Origin: an uncultured Collinsella sp.
GTDB lineage: Bacteria > Actinomycetota > Coriobacteriia > Coriobacteriales > Coriobacteriaceae
Length of the DNA: 64,000 nt
Direction: 5' to 3'
Assembly: GCA_900540935.1 (NCBI GenBank)
Contig: UQHW01000001.1
Coordinates: 62,001-126,000 of the forward strand
Shown here: positions 48,652 to 57,401 of the stretch, piece after piece
How the letters are laid out: each line of letters opens with the position of its first letter
How positions within the stretch are numbered: the stretch's first letter is position 1
Notes under the pieces: generated by a model
Database searches by the model: none
Told to the model about the DNA's origin: nothing
Seen by the model: only the letters and a program-made list of their open reading frames with translations
Made by a program: the position numbers and the translations under genes

Positions 48652-48688
48652 GAAAAAAGCTGCGGAGCGGACAGACCTTCACCGCAGC
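48652..48688 (-). terminator. Terminator-like hairpin in the ade leader
   Basis: GCTGCGG (48682-48688) and CCGCAGC (48659-48665) form a 7-bp stem, then TTTTTT (48653-48658) on the minus strand. It lies between the predicted promoter and the ade ribosome site, so would act as an attenuator. Confidence 0.6.
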
Positions 48689-48700
48689 AAACCAATAGCC

Positions 48701-48728
48701 ATTGTATGCCCAAACGATGGGTCAACAA
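48701..48728 (-). promoter_or_regulatory. Probable ade promoter
   Basis: TTGTTG (48723-48728), 16-base spacer, TACAAT (48701-48706) on the minus strand; predicted start near 48694. Confidence 0.55.
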
Positions 48729-48790
48729 TACGCCTCTCCGCTTAACGGCACCGCCAAATAATCCCTCCGTCCCCAAGGGATCATCGTAAT

Positions 48791-48827
48791 CAAAAAGGCC
48801 GCAGCCGGAATCATTCCGGCTGCGGCC
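48791..48827 (-). terminator. Terminator after tyrS
   Basis: GGCCGCAGCCGGAA / TTCCGGCTGCGGCC, a 14-bp stem with a 3-base loop, followed by TTTTTG on the minus strand. Confidence 0.92.
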
Positions 48828-48856
48828 CTATTGCACATGTTAGGTTGACCTACTTG

Positions 48857-50068
48857 CTAGACCAACTTGAAGCCCTTGCGCTTGCCTACGGAGAGGGTGT
48901 CGCCCAGCTTGAGGGCGCTGGGGTCGATGTTGTAGCTCTTGGGAGCCACGGCCTCGCCGTTGATCTTGACACCGCCGCCGTCGATATCGCGACGGGCCTG
49001 ACCGGCGCTCGCCGAAAGACCCAGGTCCTTAAGCAGGCCGGCAAGGTAGATCTGGCCCTCGTCGTTGACGATCAGCTCAACGTGCTTCTCGGGGAAGTCG
49101 GCAAGCTGGCCCTCCTTGAACACGCGGTCGAACTCGGCCTGAGCCTCGTCGCCGGCGCCGGCGCCATGGTAGGTGTCGCACAGGTCGCGGCCCAGAGCGC
49201 GCTTGAGCTCATAGGGGTCGGCGGAGCCGTCAGCCAGGGCAGCGTCGATCTTGTCGACCTCGGCCGGGGTGAGCGAGCTAGCCAGGCGGTAGTACTTGCC
49301 GATCATCTCGTCGGGAATGGACATGGTCTTGCCGAACATATCCTTGGGAGCATCGGTCAGACCGATGTAGTTGCCGTAGGACTTGGACATCTTGCGCACG
49401 CCATCGGTGCCCTCGAGCAGCGGCATGGTAAGCGCGATCTGCGGCTCCATGCCCATCTTCTCCATGAGCTCGCGGCCGGCGAGCAGGTTGAAGAGCTGGT
49501 CGGTGCCGCCCATCTCCACGTCGGCCTTGATCTGCACGGAGTCGAAGGCCTGCATCACGGGGTACAGGAACTCGTGCAGGGCAATCGGCGTCTGGGACTG
49601 GTAGCGCTTGGTAAAGTCGTCGCGCTCGAGGATGCGGGCGACGGTGAACTTGGAGCACACCTGCAGCAGGCCGGCCAGATCCATCGACAGGATCCAGTCG
49701 CCGTTGTGCACGATGGTGGTCTTCTCGGGATCCAGGATCTTCATGGCCTGGCTCACGTAGGTCTCGGCGTTAGCCTCGATCTGCTCCTGCGAAAGCTGCG
49801 GGCGGGTGGAGTTCTTGCCCGACGGGTCGCCGATCAGCGCGGTGCCGTTGCCGATGATGAGGGTGACGTTGTGACCCAGATCCTGGAACTGGCGCATCTT
49901 GCGCAGGGGCACGGCATGGCCCAGGTGCAGGTCGGGGCTGGTGGGATCGACGCCGAGCTTGATGTTGAGGGGCTCGCCCTTCTCAAGCTTCTTGCGAAGG
50001 TCGGCCTCGGGGACGATCTTAGCAGCGCCCGAGGTGATGATACGCATTTGCTCGTCAACAGACAGCAT
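48857..50068 (-). CDS. tyrS: Tyrosyl-tRNA synthetase
   Basis: Class I synthetase, 403 residues. HLGH at 48-51, the tyrosine pocket VEMGGTDQLFNLLAGRE (185-201) and KMSKS at 226-230; the C-terminal S4-like RNA-binding domain runs from about 335 (LSASAGQARRDIDGGGVKINGE). The arrangement and length correspond to the TyrRS-Z/TyrZ-like type. Start ATG 50068 with AAAAGGAGGATACCC. The 97-base upstream gap holds a GCACCGCCG / CGGCGAGGGTGC hairpin but no recognisable T-box. Confidence 0.96.
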   Translation of the reverse strand: MLSVDEQMRIITSGAAKIVPEADLRKKLEKGEPLNIKLGVDPTSPDLHLGHAVPLRKMRQFQDLGHNVTLIIGNGTALIGDPSGKNSTRPQLSQEQIEANAETYVSQAMKILDPEKTTIVHNGDWILSMDLAGLLQVCSKFTVARILERDDFTKRYQSQTPIALHEFLYPVMQAFDSVQIKADVEMGGTDQLFNLLAGRELMEKMGMEPQIALTMPLLEGTDGVRKMSKSYGNYIGLTDAPKDMFGKTMSIPDEMIGKYYRLASSLTPAEVDKIDAALADGSADPYELKRALGRDLCDTYHGAGAGDEAQAEFDRVFKEGQLADFPEKHVELIVNDEGQIYLAGLLKDLGLSASAGQARRDIDGGGVKINGEAVAPKSYNIDPSALKLGDTLSVGKRKGFKLV

Positions 50069-50164
50069 TGGGTATCCTCCTTTTGCTATAGCACCCTCGC
50101 CGGATACGGCGGTGCTGGAAGTCCATAAACTCTCATATGATAACAAACTGACGCGACGCGGCAC

Positions 50165-52168
50165 CTACGATAGGAAAATCCTCGTCCTGCCGCATGCATC
50201 GACAGCGACCGGCAGACGCGTGCCGTCGCGCTCGACTAGGTAGCGCATCTGCCGACGGCGTTGGCAGTCACGACAATGGACCTGCCCCGTTGCATCGGTG
50301 GCACAGGTACCCTCGGCGGTCAGCAGGCAGTGCTCGCACACCATAAGCTCAGGGCGGTCGGCATCGACGGGGCCCAAGACGCCAGGGCGATCGGCATCGA
50401 CGGGGCCCAAGACGCCAGGGCGATCGGCGAGGCCGGCAACGCGCCCAGCGTCGTTGGCGACAAGCTCGGCAGGCAAGTGCACCCGCCGTGCGCCAAGCCC
50501 GCGCAGCCAAGCAAGCGTGGTGCGATTCGCGCAGAACACCGGCGCTGCCACGTCAAACGCCACGCCCAGCTCGCGAGCCATCGCCACCTGCCCCAAGTTG
50601 CGACAGACCACGCGCCCGGCACGCCGCATCAGCGACCGAGTCCGCTCGGCATCGCCAGCGCGGCAGACCTCGTCGAGCACCACGGTCGCATCGGACAGAT
50701 CGAGCTCGTCGTGCGGGTCGGCATCCATCAGCTGCCAGGCAAAAGCCACGCGGGTGGGAACCCCCTGCCCCGGCGACTCCATCAGCTCCCCCTTCGATGC
50801 ATCGCCATCCACTGCATCGCCTTCAAACGGCAGAACCTCAACGATGCGCTCAATAGGTACAGCCGCGTCCGCCTCGACCCGCATGCGCTCCAACGCCGTC
50901 GCCGTCTGCTCCAGCACACCGGCGCTGCGAATCAGATAGACCTCGCAGCCCGTATCCACCTTGCGCTTGCAGTGAACGACAACGCGCTCCCCCGCCGCGG
51001 CATTCACCGGGCAGGGCACCTGAGGCCAGCGCTTGGGCACGTCGGGCCGCGCGTCGACGCCCGGATAAAACCGGATCTCGAGCGTATCGCCCGCAGCCAC
51101 GGCGGCATCGAGCTCGACGGCCACCTCTTCATGGCCCACAGCCACCAAGCAGCCCACGCGGACGCCCTGGTTAATCGCGCGCTCAAAGCTCATGAGCTCG
51201 GCACCCGATCTCCCCCGCAGATACGCATCGGTGAACCCGCGGTTGAACGACCTACCCAGCTCACGCTCAAGCTCCGCCACGATATCGGGCTCCCACGCGC
51301 CGTCGCGCACCATATCGAGCGCCCGGCGCCACACCCGCACTACGTTGAACACATAGTCGGGATTCTTCATGCGCCCCTCGATCTTGAGCGACGCCACGCC
51401 GGCGGCAACGAGCTCGGGCAGGTGTGCAATGCCCAGATAGTCACGTGGGCACAGCAGGCGGTCGCCCTCAACGGAAACAACGCTCTCCCCCGCCTCGTCC
51501 ACCAAGTCATATGCCAGACGGCAGGGCTGTGTGCAGTCACCGCGCATCGCCGAGCGAGCGCGCCGCAGTGCCGAGAACTCACAGGCGCCCGAGTAACCGA
51601 TGCAAATGGCACCGTGGCAGAAAACCTCAATCGGCACGCCCGTGGCGCACAGCGCGGCAATCTCGTCGACCGTCAGCTCGCGTGCCGTCGTCACGCGCTC
51701 GACTCCCAACTCGTCGGCAGCCAGTCGCACGGCGCCCTCGCTATGGACGCCCGCCTGCGTGGACAGGTGAATCTCGACCCCGGGAATCGCCGCGCGCAAC
51801 GCGCAAGCCAGCCCGGCATCCGCCACGATCAAGGCATCGGCACCCAACGCATACGCGTGCGCTCCCAGCGCCACCGCGTCTGCCAACTCGTCGTCGAACA
51901 CAAAAACATTGAGCGTCACGTACACGCGCACGCCATGGGCATGCGCCACGGCGCAGCCGCGCGCAAACTCGTCATCCGTAAAGCCATGCGCGCTCACGCG
52001 CGCGTTGAAACCGCCCAGGCCCGCATAGATGGCATCGGCGCCCGCCGCAACAGCCGCGAGCATCTGGTCGAGTCCGCCCGCCGGCGCCAGCAGTTCGGGC
52101 AGCGCCGCCCCAGCGGCCCCCGACCCGTTCATACATTGTCCGTTCGGCCCCATCGCCCGAATCGCCAT
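50165..52168 (-). CDS. Peptidase U32-family protein
   Basis: 667 residues. The TIM-barrel-like N-terminal U32 domain (ELLAPAGGLDQMLAAVAAGADAIYAGL at the start) contains EVFCHGAICIGYSGACEFS, MRGDCTQPCR and LKIEGRMKNPDYV, the U32 signature; the four cysteines match the cluster that binds Fe-S in RlhA/TrhP-type members. These hydroxylate RNA rather than cleave protein. The C-terminal part has a second cysteine set (CEHC, CATD, HCRDC), possibly zinc-binding. Start ATG 52168 after AAGGAGTTTGCCG; a codon at 52195 has no ribosome site. Contains an 11-residue duplication near residue 590. RNA-modification role is inferred. Confidence 0.85.
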   Translation of the reverse strand: MAIRAMGPNGQCMNGSGAAGAALPELLAPAGGLDQMLAAVAAGADAIYAGLGGFNARVSAHGFTDDEFARGCAVAHAHGVRVYVTLNVFVFDDELADAVALGAHAYALGADALIVADAGLACALRAAIPGVEIHLSTQAGVHSEGAVRLAADELGVERVTTARELTVDEIAALCATGVPIEVFCHGAICIGYSGACEFSALRRARSAMRGDCTQPCRLAYDLVDEAGESVVSVEGDRLLCPRDYLGIAHLPELVAAGVASLKIEGRMKNPDYVFNVVRVWRRALDMVRDGAWEPDIVAELERELGRSFNRGFTDAYLRGRSGAELMSFERAINQGVRVGCLVAVGHEEVAVELDAAVAAGDTLEIRFYPGVDARPDVPKRWPQVPCPVNAAAGERVVVHCKRKVDTGCEVYLIRSAGVLEQTATALERMRVEADAAVPIERIVEVLPFEGDAVDGDASKGELMESPGQGVPTRVAFAWQLMDADPHDELDLSDATVVLDEVCRAGDAERTRSLMRRAGRVVCRNLGQVAMARELGVAFDVAAPVFCANRTTLAWLRGLGARRVHLPAELVANDAGRVAGLADRPGVLGPVDADRPGVLGPVDADRPELMVCEHCLLTAEGTCATDATGQVHCRDCQRRRQMRYLVERDGTRLPVAVDACGRTRIFLS
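50358..50423. repeat. 33-base tandem duplication within the U32 gene
   Basis: Two perfect 33-base units encode DRPGVLGPVDA twice in frame. Likely a recent slippage event in a linker before the C-terminal cysteine segment. Confidence 0.9.
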
Positions 52169-52330
52169 CGGCAAACTCCTTACCAAGGTATGCATTCACT
52201 CTGAAAAATGCCGTCTTCCAGCATACACGAGGCCTCGGGCGCCCCGTTTGGTTTATCGTGTAATAACTTATGTCCATCCTGCCCCGACGGCACATCCGCC
52301 GTCCGGCGCGACATACCTGGAGGTCAATAT

Positions 52331-54523
52331 ATGGGTCCTCGCCAACGACAGGGACGCAGCCGTTCAAAGACGCATGCCCTGCCCATGATCCTGCTCTCGT
52401 TTTTGGGCTTTCTGCTGATTGCAGGCGTAGCGTTTGGCATCGGCATGGTCGGCAACGTCAACCGCTGGCTGTCCGACCTGCCCGACTACACCGACGCCAA
52501 CGCCTATCTGGTGAGCGAGCCCACCGAGATCGTCGACTGCAACGGCAACAAGATCGCAAGCTTCTACACGCAATACCGCAAGTCCATCACCAAGGACCAG
52601 GTTTCCCCGTACGTGCTGCAGGGCACCGTCGACGTTGAGGACGAGCGCTTCTACGAGCACGGCGGCATCGACCTGTGGGGTATCGCGCGTGCCGCGGTGG
52701 CAACCCTCGGCGGCGGCCACGAGGGCGCCTCGACGATCACCCAGCAGCTGGTGCGCAACACCATCCTGCAGGAGGAGCAGTTCGACTCGACCATCGAGCG
52801 TAAGGTACGCGAGGCCTACATCGCCATCAAGATGGAGGATATGTACTCCAAAGACGAGATCCTCATGATGTACCTCAACACCATCTACTACGGCCACGGC
52901 GCCTACGGCATCGAGGCCGCGGCCGAGACCTATCTGTCCAAGAGCGCCGCCGACCTCACCCTGAGCGAGGCCGCGCTGCTCATCGGCCTTCCCAACTCGC
53001 CCTCGCAGTACGACCCCACGGTCAATCCCGATCTGGCACTGTCTCGCCGCAACAAGGTTCTCGACAACATGCTGCGCCTGGACCACATCACCCAGGAGGA
53101 GCACGATGCCGCACAGGCCGAGCCCATCACCCTCAATGTGACCGAAATCTCGGGCAGCGGCGTCGACGTTTACTCGCAGCCCTACTTTGTCTCCTACGTC
53201 AAGCAGCTGCTGGAGCAGGAGTTCTCGACCGACGTGCTCTTTAAGGGCGGCCTGACCGTCAAGACCACCATCGACCCCACGATGCAGCAGGTGGCAGAGA
53301 ATGCCGTCCGCGAGCAGCTCGACACGCTCTCGCTTGACGGCCTGGACATGGGCATGGTCGTCGTCGACCCCAAGACCGGCTACATCAAGTGCATGGTGGG
53401 CGGCTACGACTACAACGCCGACGAGAACCACGTAAACCATGCCACGGCCAAGCGTCCCGTCGGCTCCACCTTTAAGGCCTTTACGCTGGCAACTGCCATC
53501 CAAAACGGCATGAACCCCAACGTCACCCTCAACTGCAACTCGCCGCTCAAGGCCAAGGGCACCACGACCGAGGTCCAAAATTACGCCAACCAGAGCTATG
53601 GCAACATCACGCTTAAGCAGGCGACGGCATACTCCTCCAACACCGGCTACATCCAGGTGGCGGAAGCCGTCGGCAACAGCAAGATCATCTCGCTCGTCAA
53701 AAAGCTCGGCATCGACCCCGCCAAGGACAACATCGAGGACGTTCCCGTCATGACCCTCGGCACCGGCTCGATCTCGCCGCTCGAGATGGCCGCCGCCTAC
53801 GCGACGTTTGCCAACGGCGGCTACTATCGCCAGCCGATCGCCATCACCGAGATTGACTCGCGCACCGGCTCGGTCCTGTACCAGCACACCGACAATCCCT
53901 CACAGGTGCTTACCGAGGGCGAGGCCGCCGCGGTCACCGATGTTCTGTCCGGCGTCATGAAGGGCAGCGGTACGGGTGCTGCCGGCGCCCTGAGTGTCAA
54001 CCAGCCCTATGCCGGCAAGACGGGCACCACCGACAACACCACCAACCTGTGGTTCTGCGGCTATACCCCGCAGCTGGCGTGCGCCCTGTGGACCGGCTAT
54101 TCCGCGGGCGAGATCCCCATCCAAAAGTACGGCACGGACCTGCTGGGCGACAGCACCAACCTGCCTGTCTTTAAGCGGTTTATGAACACCGTTCTGACCG
54201 GTACCGAGCGCGAGGAGTTTGCGACCGGAACGGCGCCCACCTACAAGAACAACAGCGTCTGGAAGTTCTACGGCACCAACAACACAAAGAAGTCGGAGAA
54301 CGACGACAAGGACGAAGAGGAAGAGGAAGAGGAAACCACCACAACGACTACCACGACGACCACGACCACCGAGACCACGGGCGGCGACACCACCGGCGGC
54401 ACCGGTACGACCGGTGGCTCGACGGGCGGCTCCACTGGTGGTTCGACCGGCGGCGATGGCGGCACGCCTACGCCTACGCCCACTCCCGACCCCTCGCCCA
54501 CGCCTGACGATACGGTCGGCTAG
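52331..54523 (+). CDS. Class A penicillin-binding protein (PBP1A-like)
   Basis: Bifunctional cell-wall synthase, 730 residues. One N-terminal membrane anchor (18-40). The glycosyltransferase domain has EDERFYEHGG (catalytic E103), GASTITQQLVRN and RKVREAYIAIKMED. The transpeptidase domain has S379-T-F-K, SSN (435-437) and KTGTT (563-567). The C-terminal 90 residues are an acidic run, a poly-Thr run, Gly/Ser/Thr repeats and Pro/Thr repeats, probably a wall-spanning flexible tail. Start ATG 52331 with GGAGGTCAATAT; an open frame further left lacks a ribosome site. Single gene. Confidence 0.95.
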   Translation: MGPRQRQGRSRSKTHALPMILLSFLGFLLIAGVAFGIGMVGNVNRWLSDLPDYTDANAYLVSEPTEIVDCNGNKIASFYTQYRKSITKDQVSPYVLQGTVDVEDERFYEHGGIDLWGIARAAVATLGGGHEGASTITQQLVRNTILQEEQFDSTIERKVREAYIAIKMEDMYSKDEILMMYLNTIYYGHGAYGIEAAAETYLSKSAADLTLSEAALLIGLPNSPSQYDPTVNPDLALSRRNKVLDNMLRLDHITQEEHDAAQAEPITLNVTEISGSGVDVYSQPYFVSYVKQLLEQEFSTDVLFKGGLTVKTTIDPTMQQVAENAVREQLDTLSLDGLDMGMVVVDPKTGYIKCMVGGYDYNADENHVNHATAKRPVGSTFKAFTLATAIQNGMNPNVTLNCNSPLKAKGTTTEVQNYANQSYGNITLKQATAYSSNTGYIQVAEAVGNSKIISLVKKLGIDPAKDNIEDVPVMTLGTGSISPLEMAAAYATFANGGYYRQPIAITEIDSRTGSVLYQHTDNPSQVLTEGEAAAVTDVLSGVMKGSGTGAAGALSVNQPYAGKTGTTDNTTNLWFCGYTPQLACALWTGYSAGEIPIQKYGTDLLGDSTNLPVFKRFMNTVLTGTEREEFATGTAPTYKNNSVWKFYGTNNTKKSENDDKDEEEEEEETTTTTTTTTTTTETTGGDTTGGTGTTGGSTGGSTGGSTGGDGGTPTPTPTPDPSPTPDDTVG

Positions 54524-54548
54524 AAAATCATCCAGCCATAAGCAACAA

Positions 54549-54588
54549 GGCCCCCGAGCAGCTTATTAAACTGCTCGGGGGCCTTTTT
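54549..54588 (+). terminator. Terminator after the PBP gene
   Basis: GGCCCCCGAGCAG / CTGCTCGGGGGCC, perfect 13-bp stem, then TTTTTAG. Confidence 0.93.
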
Positions 54589-54712
54589 AGTTTAAAGCGA
54601 CCTGATGGGCGATCTTTATACCGGCAGACAAAAAGGGGGTACCGACCAACGTCGATACCCCTTACAAGCCACTATGTCAGCGCGCACGGTGCCGAGCGCA
54701 CGACCCGCACGC

Positions 54713-55150
54713 CTACTTGCGAGAATTGCTCAGCTTATTGATCAGCGCCTCAAGACGCTCGCCGTCCTCGGCCGTCTGGGCAATAACCAAAATCGTATCG
54801 TTGCCGGCAAGCGAGCCAAGCACATCGGGCAGCTCTGCCGCATCAACAGCGGCGGCGATGCCGGAAGCCGTACCAGGCTGAGCCTTGATCATAACCAGAT
54901 TATCGGTGCGCAGAACGCCCGTTACGAGCTCGGAAACCATACGCTGCAGGTGCAGGTCCTCTGCCAGAACATAGATGCCCTCAGGGAGCTTACGCAGCCC
55001 CATATCGGCAATATCGCGAGAGACAGTCGCCTGCGTGCAATCAAAGCCCATAGCGCGGAGCTCATCGACCAGCACGCGCTGCGTGCGGACGTCCTTATTG
55101 CGCACAATATCTCTAATGGCATCCTGGCGCCCATTGCGTTTTTTAGCCAT
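54713..55150 (-). CDS. argR: Arginine repressor
   Basis: Hexameric transcription factor, 145 residues, that senses L-arginine. N-terminal winged helix with FDCTQATVSRDIADMGLRKLP (about 40-60), and C-terminal oligomerisation/arginine domain GTASGIAAAVDAAEL and LGSLAGNDTILVIA. The Gly-Asn-Asp-Thr motif that contacts arginine is intact. Start ATG 55150 with GAGAGGGTTTG; an in-frame codon at 55183 lacks a site. No arginine biosynthetic genes are adjacent. AT-rich DNA with a TTTCGAAA palindrome lies upstream. Confidence 0.95.
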   Translation of the reverse strand: MAKKRNGRQDAIRDIVRNKDVRTQRVLVDELRAMGFDCTQATVSRDIADMGLRKLPEGIYVLAEDLHLQRMVSELVTGVLRTDNLVMIKAQPGTASGIAAAVDAAELPDVLGSLAGNDTILVIAQTAEDGERLEALINKLSNSRK

Positions 55151-55238
55151 ACAAACCCTCTCTCCAAAAGATGGCGGAGACAATCAATCAGTGATTGAAT
55201 AGTTTAACGCTATTTGAAGGCTTTTGTGTATAAGAACG

Positions 55239-55276
55239 CATTTCGAAACAATTCTATGCAAATTTGTTTCGAAATG
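55239..55276. promoter_or_regulatory. Inverted repeat upstream of argR
   Basis: CATTTCGAAACAA (55239-55251) and TTGTTTCGAAATG (55264-55276) are perfect 13-bp inverted arms, 12 bases apart, each containing the palindrome TTTCGAAA. It lies between the glycosyltransferase stop and argR, so may be a regulator-binding site for argR or part of the preceding 3' end. Confidence 0.55.
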
Positions 55277-55282
55277 AGCCGT

Positions 55283-56323
55283 TTAGGCGGTTTTTGCGCC
55301 CGTCCGGTTAAGAAAAGCTGCCAGATGCGTACACATCACGCAGCGCGCGGGCTTGGCGCTGGCGATCGGCCCAAACAACAGACCGAGTCCCCGATGGTTG
55401 TCCTTGAGCGCGGCGACCATCTGACGGGTTCGAGGCGCCTCGAGCATATCACGCATGCGGGCGGAACGCTCAATTGACGACACCCCATGCGGGCTCAGAC
55501 ACAAATTCTCGATGCAGGCGACCAGTCCGGCAAAGTAGAACTTTTGGCTTGCCAGCTTGAGCCGACCACCGCTATCTGATTCCGAGAGTGAGTCCGCAAG
55601 CTCGTCGAGCGCTCGAGTGTCATCGGATATCCTGGCATACATGGTGGGATCAAAGGCATCTGTAAGCTTAGGTGCCACCGCGTGGAAACGAGCGTCGCCG
55701 CAGCCGGACACGAATCGTGCCTGCGAGAGCGCATAAGCCATAAACTCAACCGTACGGTACGCCTTGCCGCGCGACAGGCATGCCTCAAACAGCGAGCGGC
55801 TGTACATCACGCCAGAGGCCTGAGCGACTAGGCCGCCTAAAATCAACTGAGGCAGCCCGGCCACCATCGAAGATTTGCTATCAATGGAAATATGAGTAGC
55901 ATCCAAGACGCGCGAATGGCGCTCTCGATGTGCATCATAGCGGTCGAGCGACACCGTGGGGAACACCATGTCTGCCGCTGTATCGCACGCGATATCGACC
56001 ATCTTGGAAAGGGACTGCGGAGCAAGCCACTCATCGGCGTTCATAGCGATGATTTGAGAGCCACGCGATGCAGCAAAACCGGCACGAAGACAAGCACCGC
56101 GCTTCGCGTCCTCGACGTCAATCAAATCAATATGGATGTCCCTGTCGGCAGCAACTTGAAGCGAATGGCGCACACCGGGCGCAGCATCGCGGCAGACAAC
56201 GACAATCTGCAAATCGTAGAGGTCTTGGTTCTGGATACTCTCGAGCGCACGCATCGCATAGCTGGGCGAACCTTCTACCACAAGGATCACCGAAAGTCGC
56301 GGATGCGAGCCACGTCGAACCAA
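55283..56323 (-). CDS. Glycosyltransferase family 2-like protein
   Basis: 346 residues, cytoplasmic. The N-terminus LSVILVVEGSPSYAMRALESIQNQDLYDLQIVVVCRDAAPG is the GT-A nucleotide-sugar binding fold; the metal-binding DxD position reads MNADEWLAP (about 95). The rest is divergent, without membrane helices, so acceptor and sugar are unknown. The start is TTG at 56323 behind GAGAGGACGGATAAC. Convergent neighbours are absent; it lies between truA and argR on the same strand, not obviously co-transcribed with either. Confidence 0.78.
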   Translation of the reverse strand: MVRRGSHPRLSVILVVEGSPSYAMRALESIQNQDLYDLQIVVVCRDAAPGVRHSLQVAADRDIHIDLIDVEDAKRGACLRAGFAASRGSQIIAMNADEWLAPQSLSKMVDIACDTAADMVFPTVSLDRYDAHRERHSRVLDATHISIDSKSSMVAGLPQLILGGLVAQASGVMYSRSLFEACLSRGKAYRTVEFMAYALSQARFVSGCGDARFHAVAPKLTDAFDPTMYARISDDTRALDELADSLSESDSGGRLKLASQKFYFAGLVACIENLCLSPHGVSSIERSARMRDMLEAPRTRQMVAALKDNHRGLGLLFGPIASAKPARCVMCTHLAAFLNRTGAKTA

Positions 56324-56484
56324 GTTATCCGTCCTCTCGACAGCAATGAATCAAATCGTGGTTCATGGTACACCCCGGCAATAAAAGCAATGAGACACCG
56401 GTTGTATTGCACGCCAAGAACAGATGTTGCACACGTGCAGCCCACAGATGACAGGCGTCGACGCACGACGCGTCGAGCCCTCCC

Positions 56485-57309
56485 CTAGTCGAGCACGACA
56501 AGCTCGGCGGGATCGTAATCCACGCCCATAAACGTAAGGCCGCAGGCAGGAGCCGTGGGGCCCGCAGCGGAACGGTCGCAAGCGTCGATGACCTCGCGCA
56601 TCCACTCGGGTTCGCGGCGATGCATGCCAATCTCGACAAGCGTGCCCACGATCGTGCGGACCATCGAATGCAAAAATGCGTTGCCCTCAATGGTAAACGT
56701 CAGGATATCCTCGCCAAAGGCCACCTCATGGCCAAACTCGGCCCGCATCACGCAGCGGTGCGTGGGCTTGCCCACGGCAGAGGCGACCTTGCAAAAGCTC
56801 TTAAAGTCCTGCTCACCCAAAAGCGCGGGACAGGCCGCAGACATGGCCTCGACGTCCAAGGGATAGCGATGCCACCACACGGCACCCCGTGAGAGCACGG
56901 GACGCGCGTCGCGATCGGCAATACGGTACGTATATGTACGTGAACGCGCATCAAAGCGTGCAGAAAAGCCTTTACGGGCCTTGTAGACCTCGTTTATGGC
57001 GATATCTTTGGGTAGCAGGGCATCCATAGCCCGCAGCCACCTACGGCGCGTACACGCGAGCTCAGCGTCCGTTACAGGCACGCTGATGTACTGAGCCACG
57101 GCATGTACGCCGGCATCGGTACGTCCCGCGCACGTCAAATCGATCGGGCGGCGAAGCAGCGTCTCGATGGCTCGACGTAGCTCACCCGCAACCGTCGTCT
57201 GTCCCGGCTGCTCGGCAAATCCGCTATACGACGAGCCATCATAGGCCACGCGAAATACGAGCGTGGCGTCAAGCTCGGGGGTCGAATTGAAATCAGACGG
57301 CGCAGTCAT
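56485..57309 (-). CDS. truA: tRNA pseudouridine(38-40) synthase
   Basis: Modifies uridines 38-40 of the anticodon arm, 274 residues. FRVAYDGSSYSGFAEQPGQTTV is at 19-40, and catalytic D65 sits in AGRTDAGVHA (61-70). The C-terminal FTIEGNAFLHSMVRTIVGTLVEIG is conserved. The start is ATG 57309 after GGGAGCGCCC. It follows rplQ, as in many bacteria, but a terminator at 57343-57376 separates them. Confidence 0.95.
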   Translation of the reverse strand: MTAPSDFNSTPELDATLVFRVAYDGSSYSGFAEQPGQTTVAGELRRAIETLLRRPIDLTCAGRTDAGVHAVAQYISVPVTDAELACTRRRWLRAMDALLPKDIAINEVYKARKGFSARFDARSRTYTYRIADRDARPVLSRGAVWWHRYPLDVEAMSAACPALLGEQDFKSFCKVASAVGKPTHRCVMRAEFGHEVAFGEDILTFTIEGNAFLHSMVRTIVGTLVEIGMHRREPEWMREVIDACDRSAAGPTAPACGLTFMGVDYDPAELVVLD

Positions 57310-57342
57310 GGGCGCTCCCAACAAACAAGTAACGGTATCGCG

Positions 57343-57376
57343 ACAAAAAAAGAGGGGTACGCGAACGTACCCCTCG
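57343..57376 (-). terminator. Terminator after rplQ
   Basis: GAGGGGTACG / CGTACCCCTC stem followed by TTTTTTT on the minus strand, 25 bases past the rplQ stop. Confidence 0.88.
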
Positions 57377-57401
57377 AATATAGCCTATGCAGACGGAATG
57401 T

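Noticed and set aside
48632..48700. Purine riboswitch before adenine deaminase
   Set aside because: The leader is too short and lacks the conserved three-way junction core; only a simple hairpin and T tract are present.
50069..50164. T-box leader before tyrS
   Set aside because: The gap is under 100 bases and lacks the T-box sequence and specifier stem.
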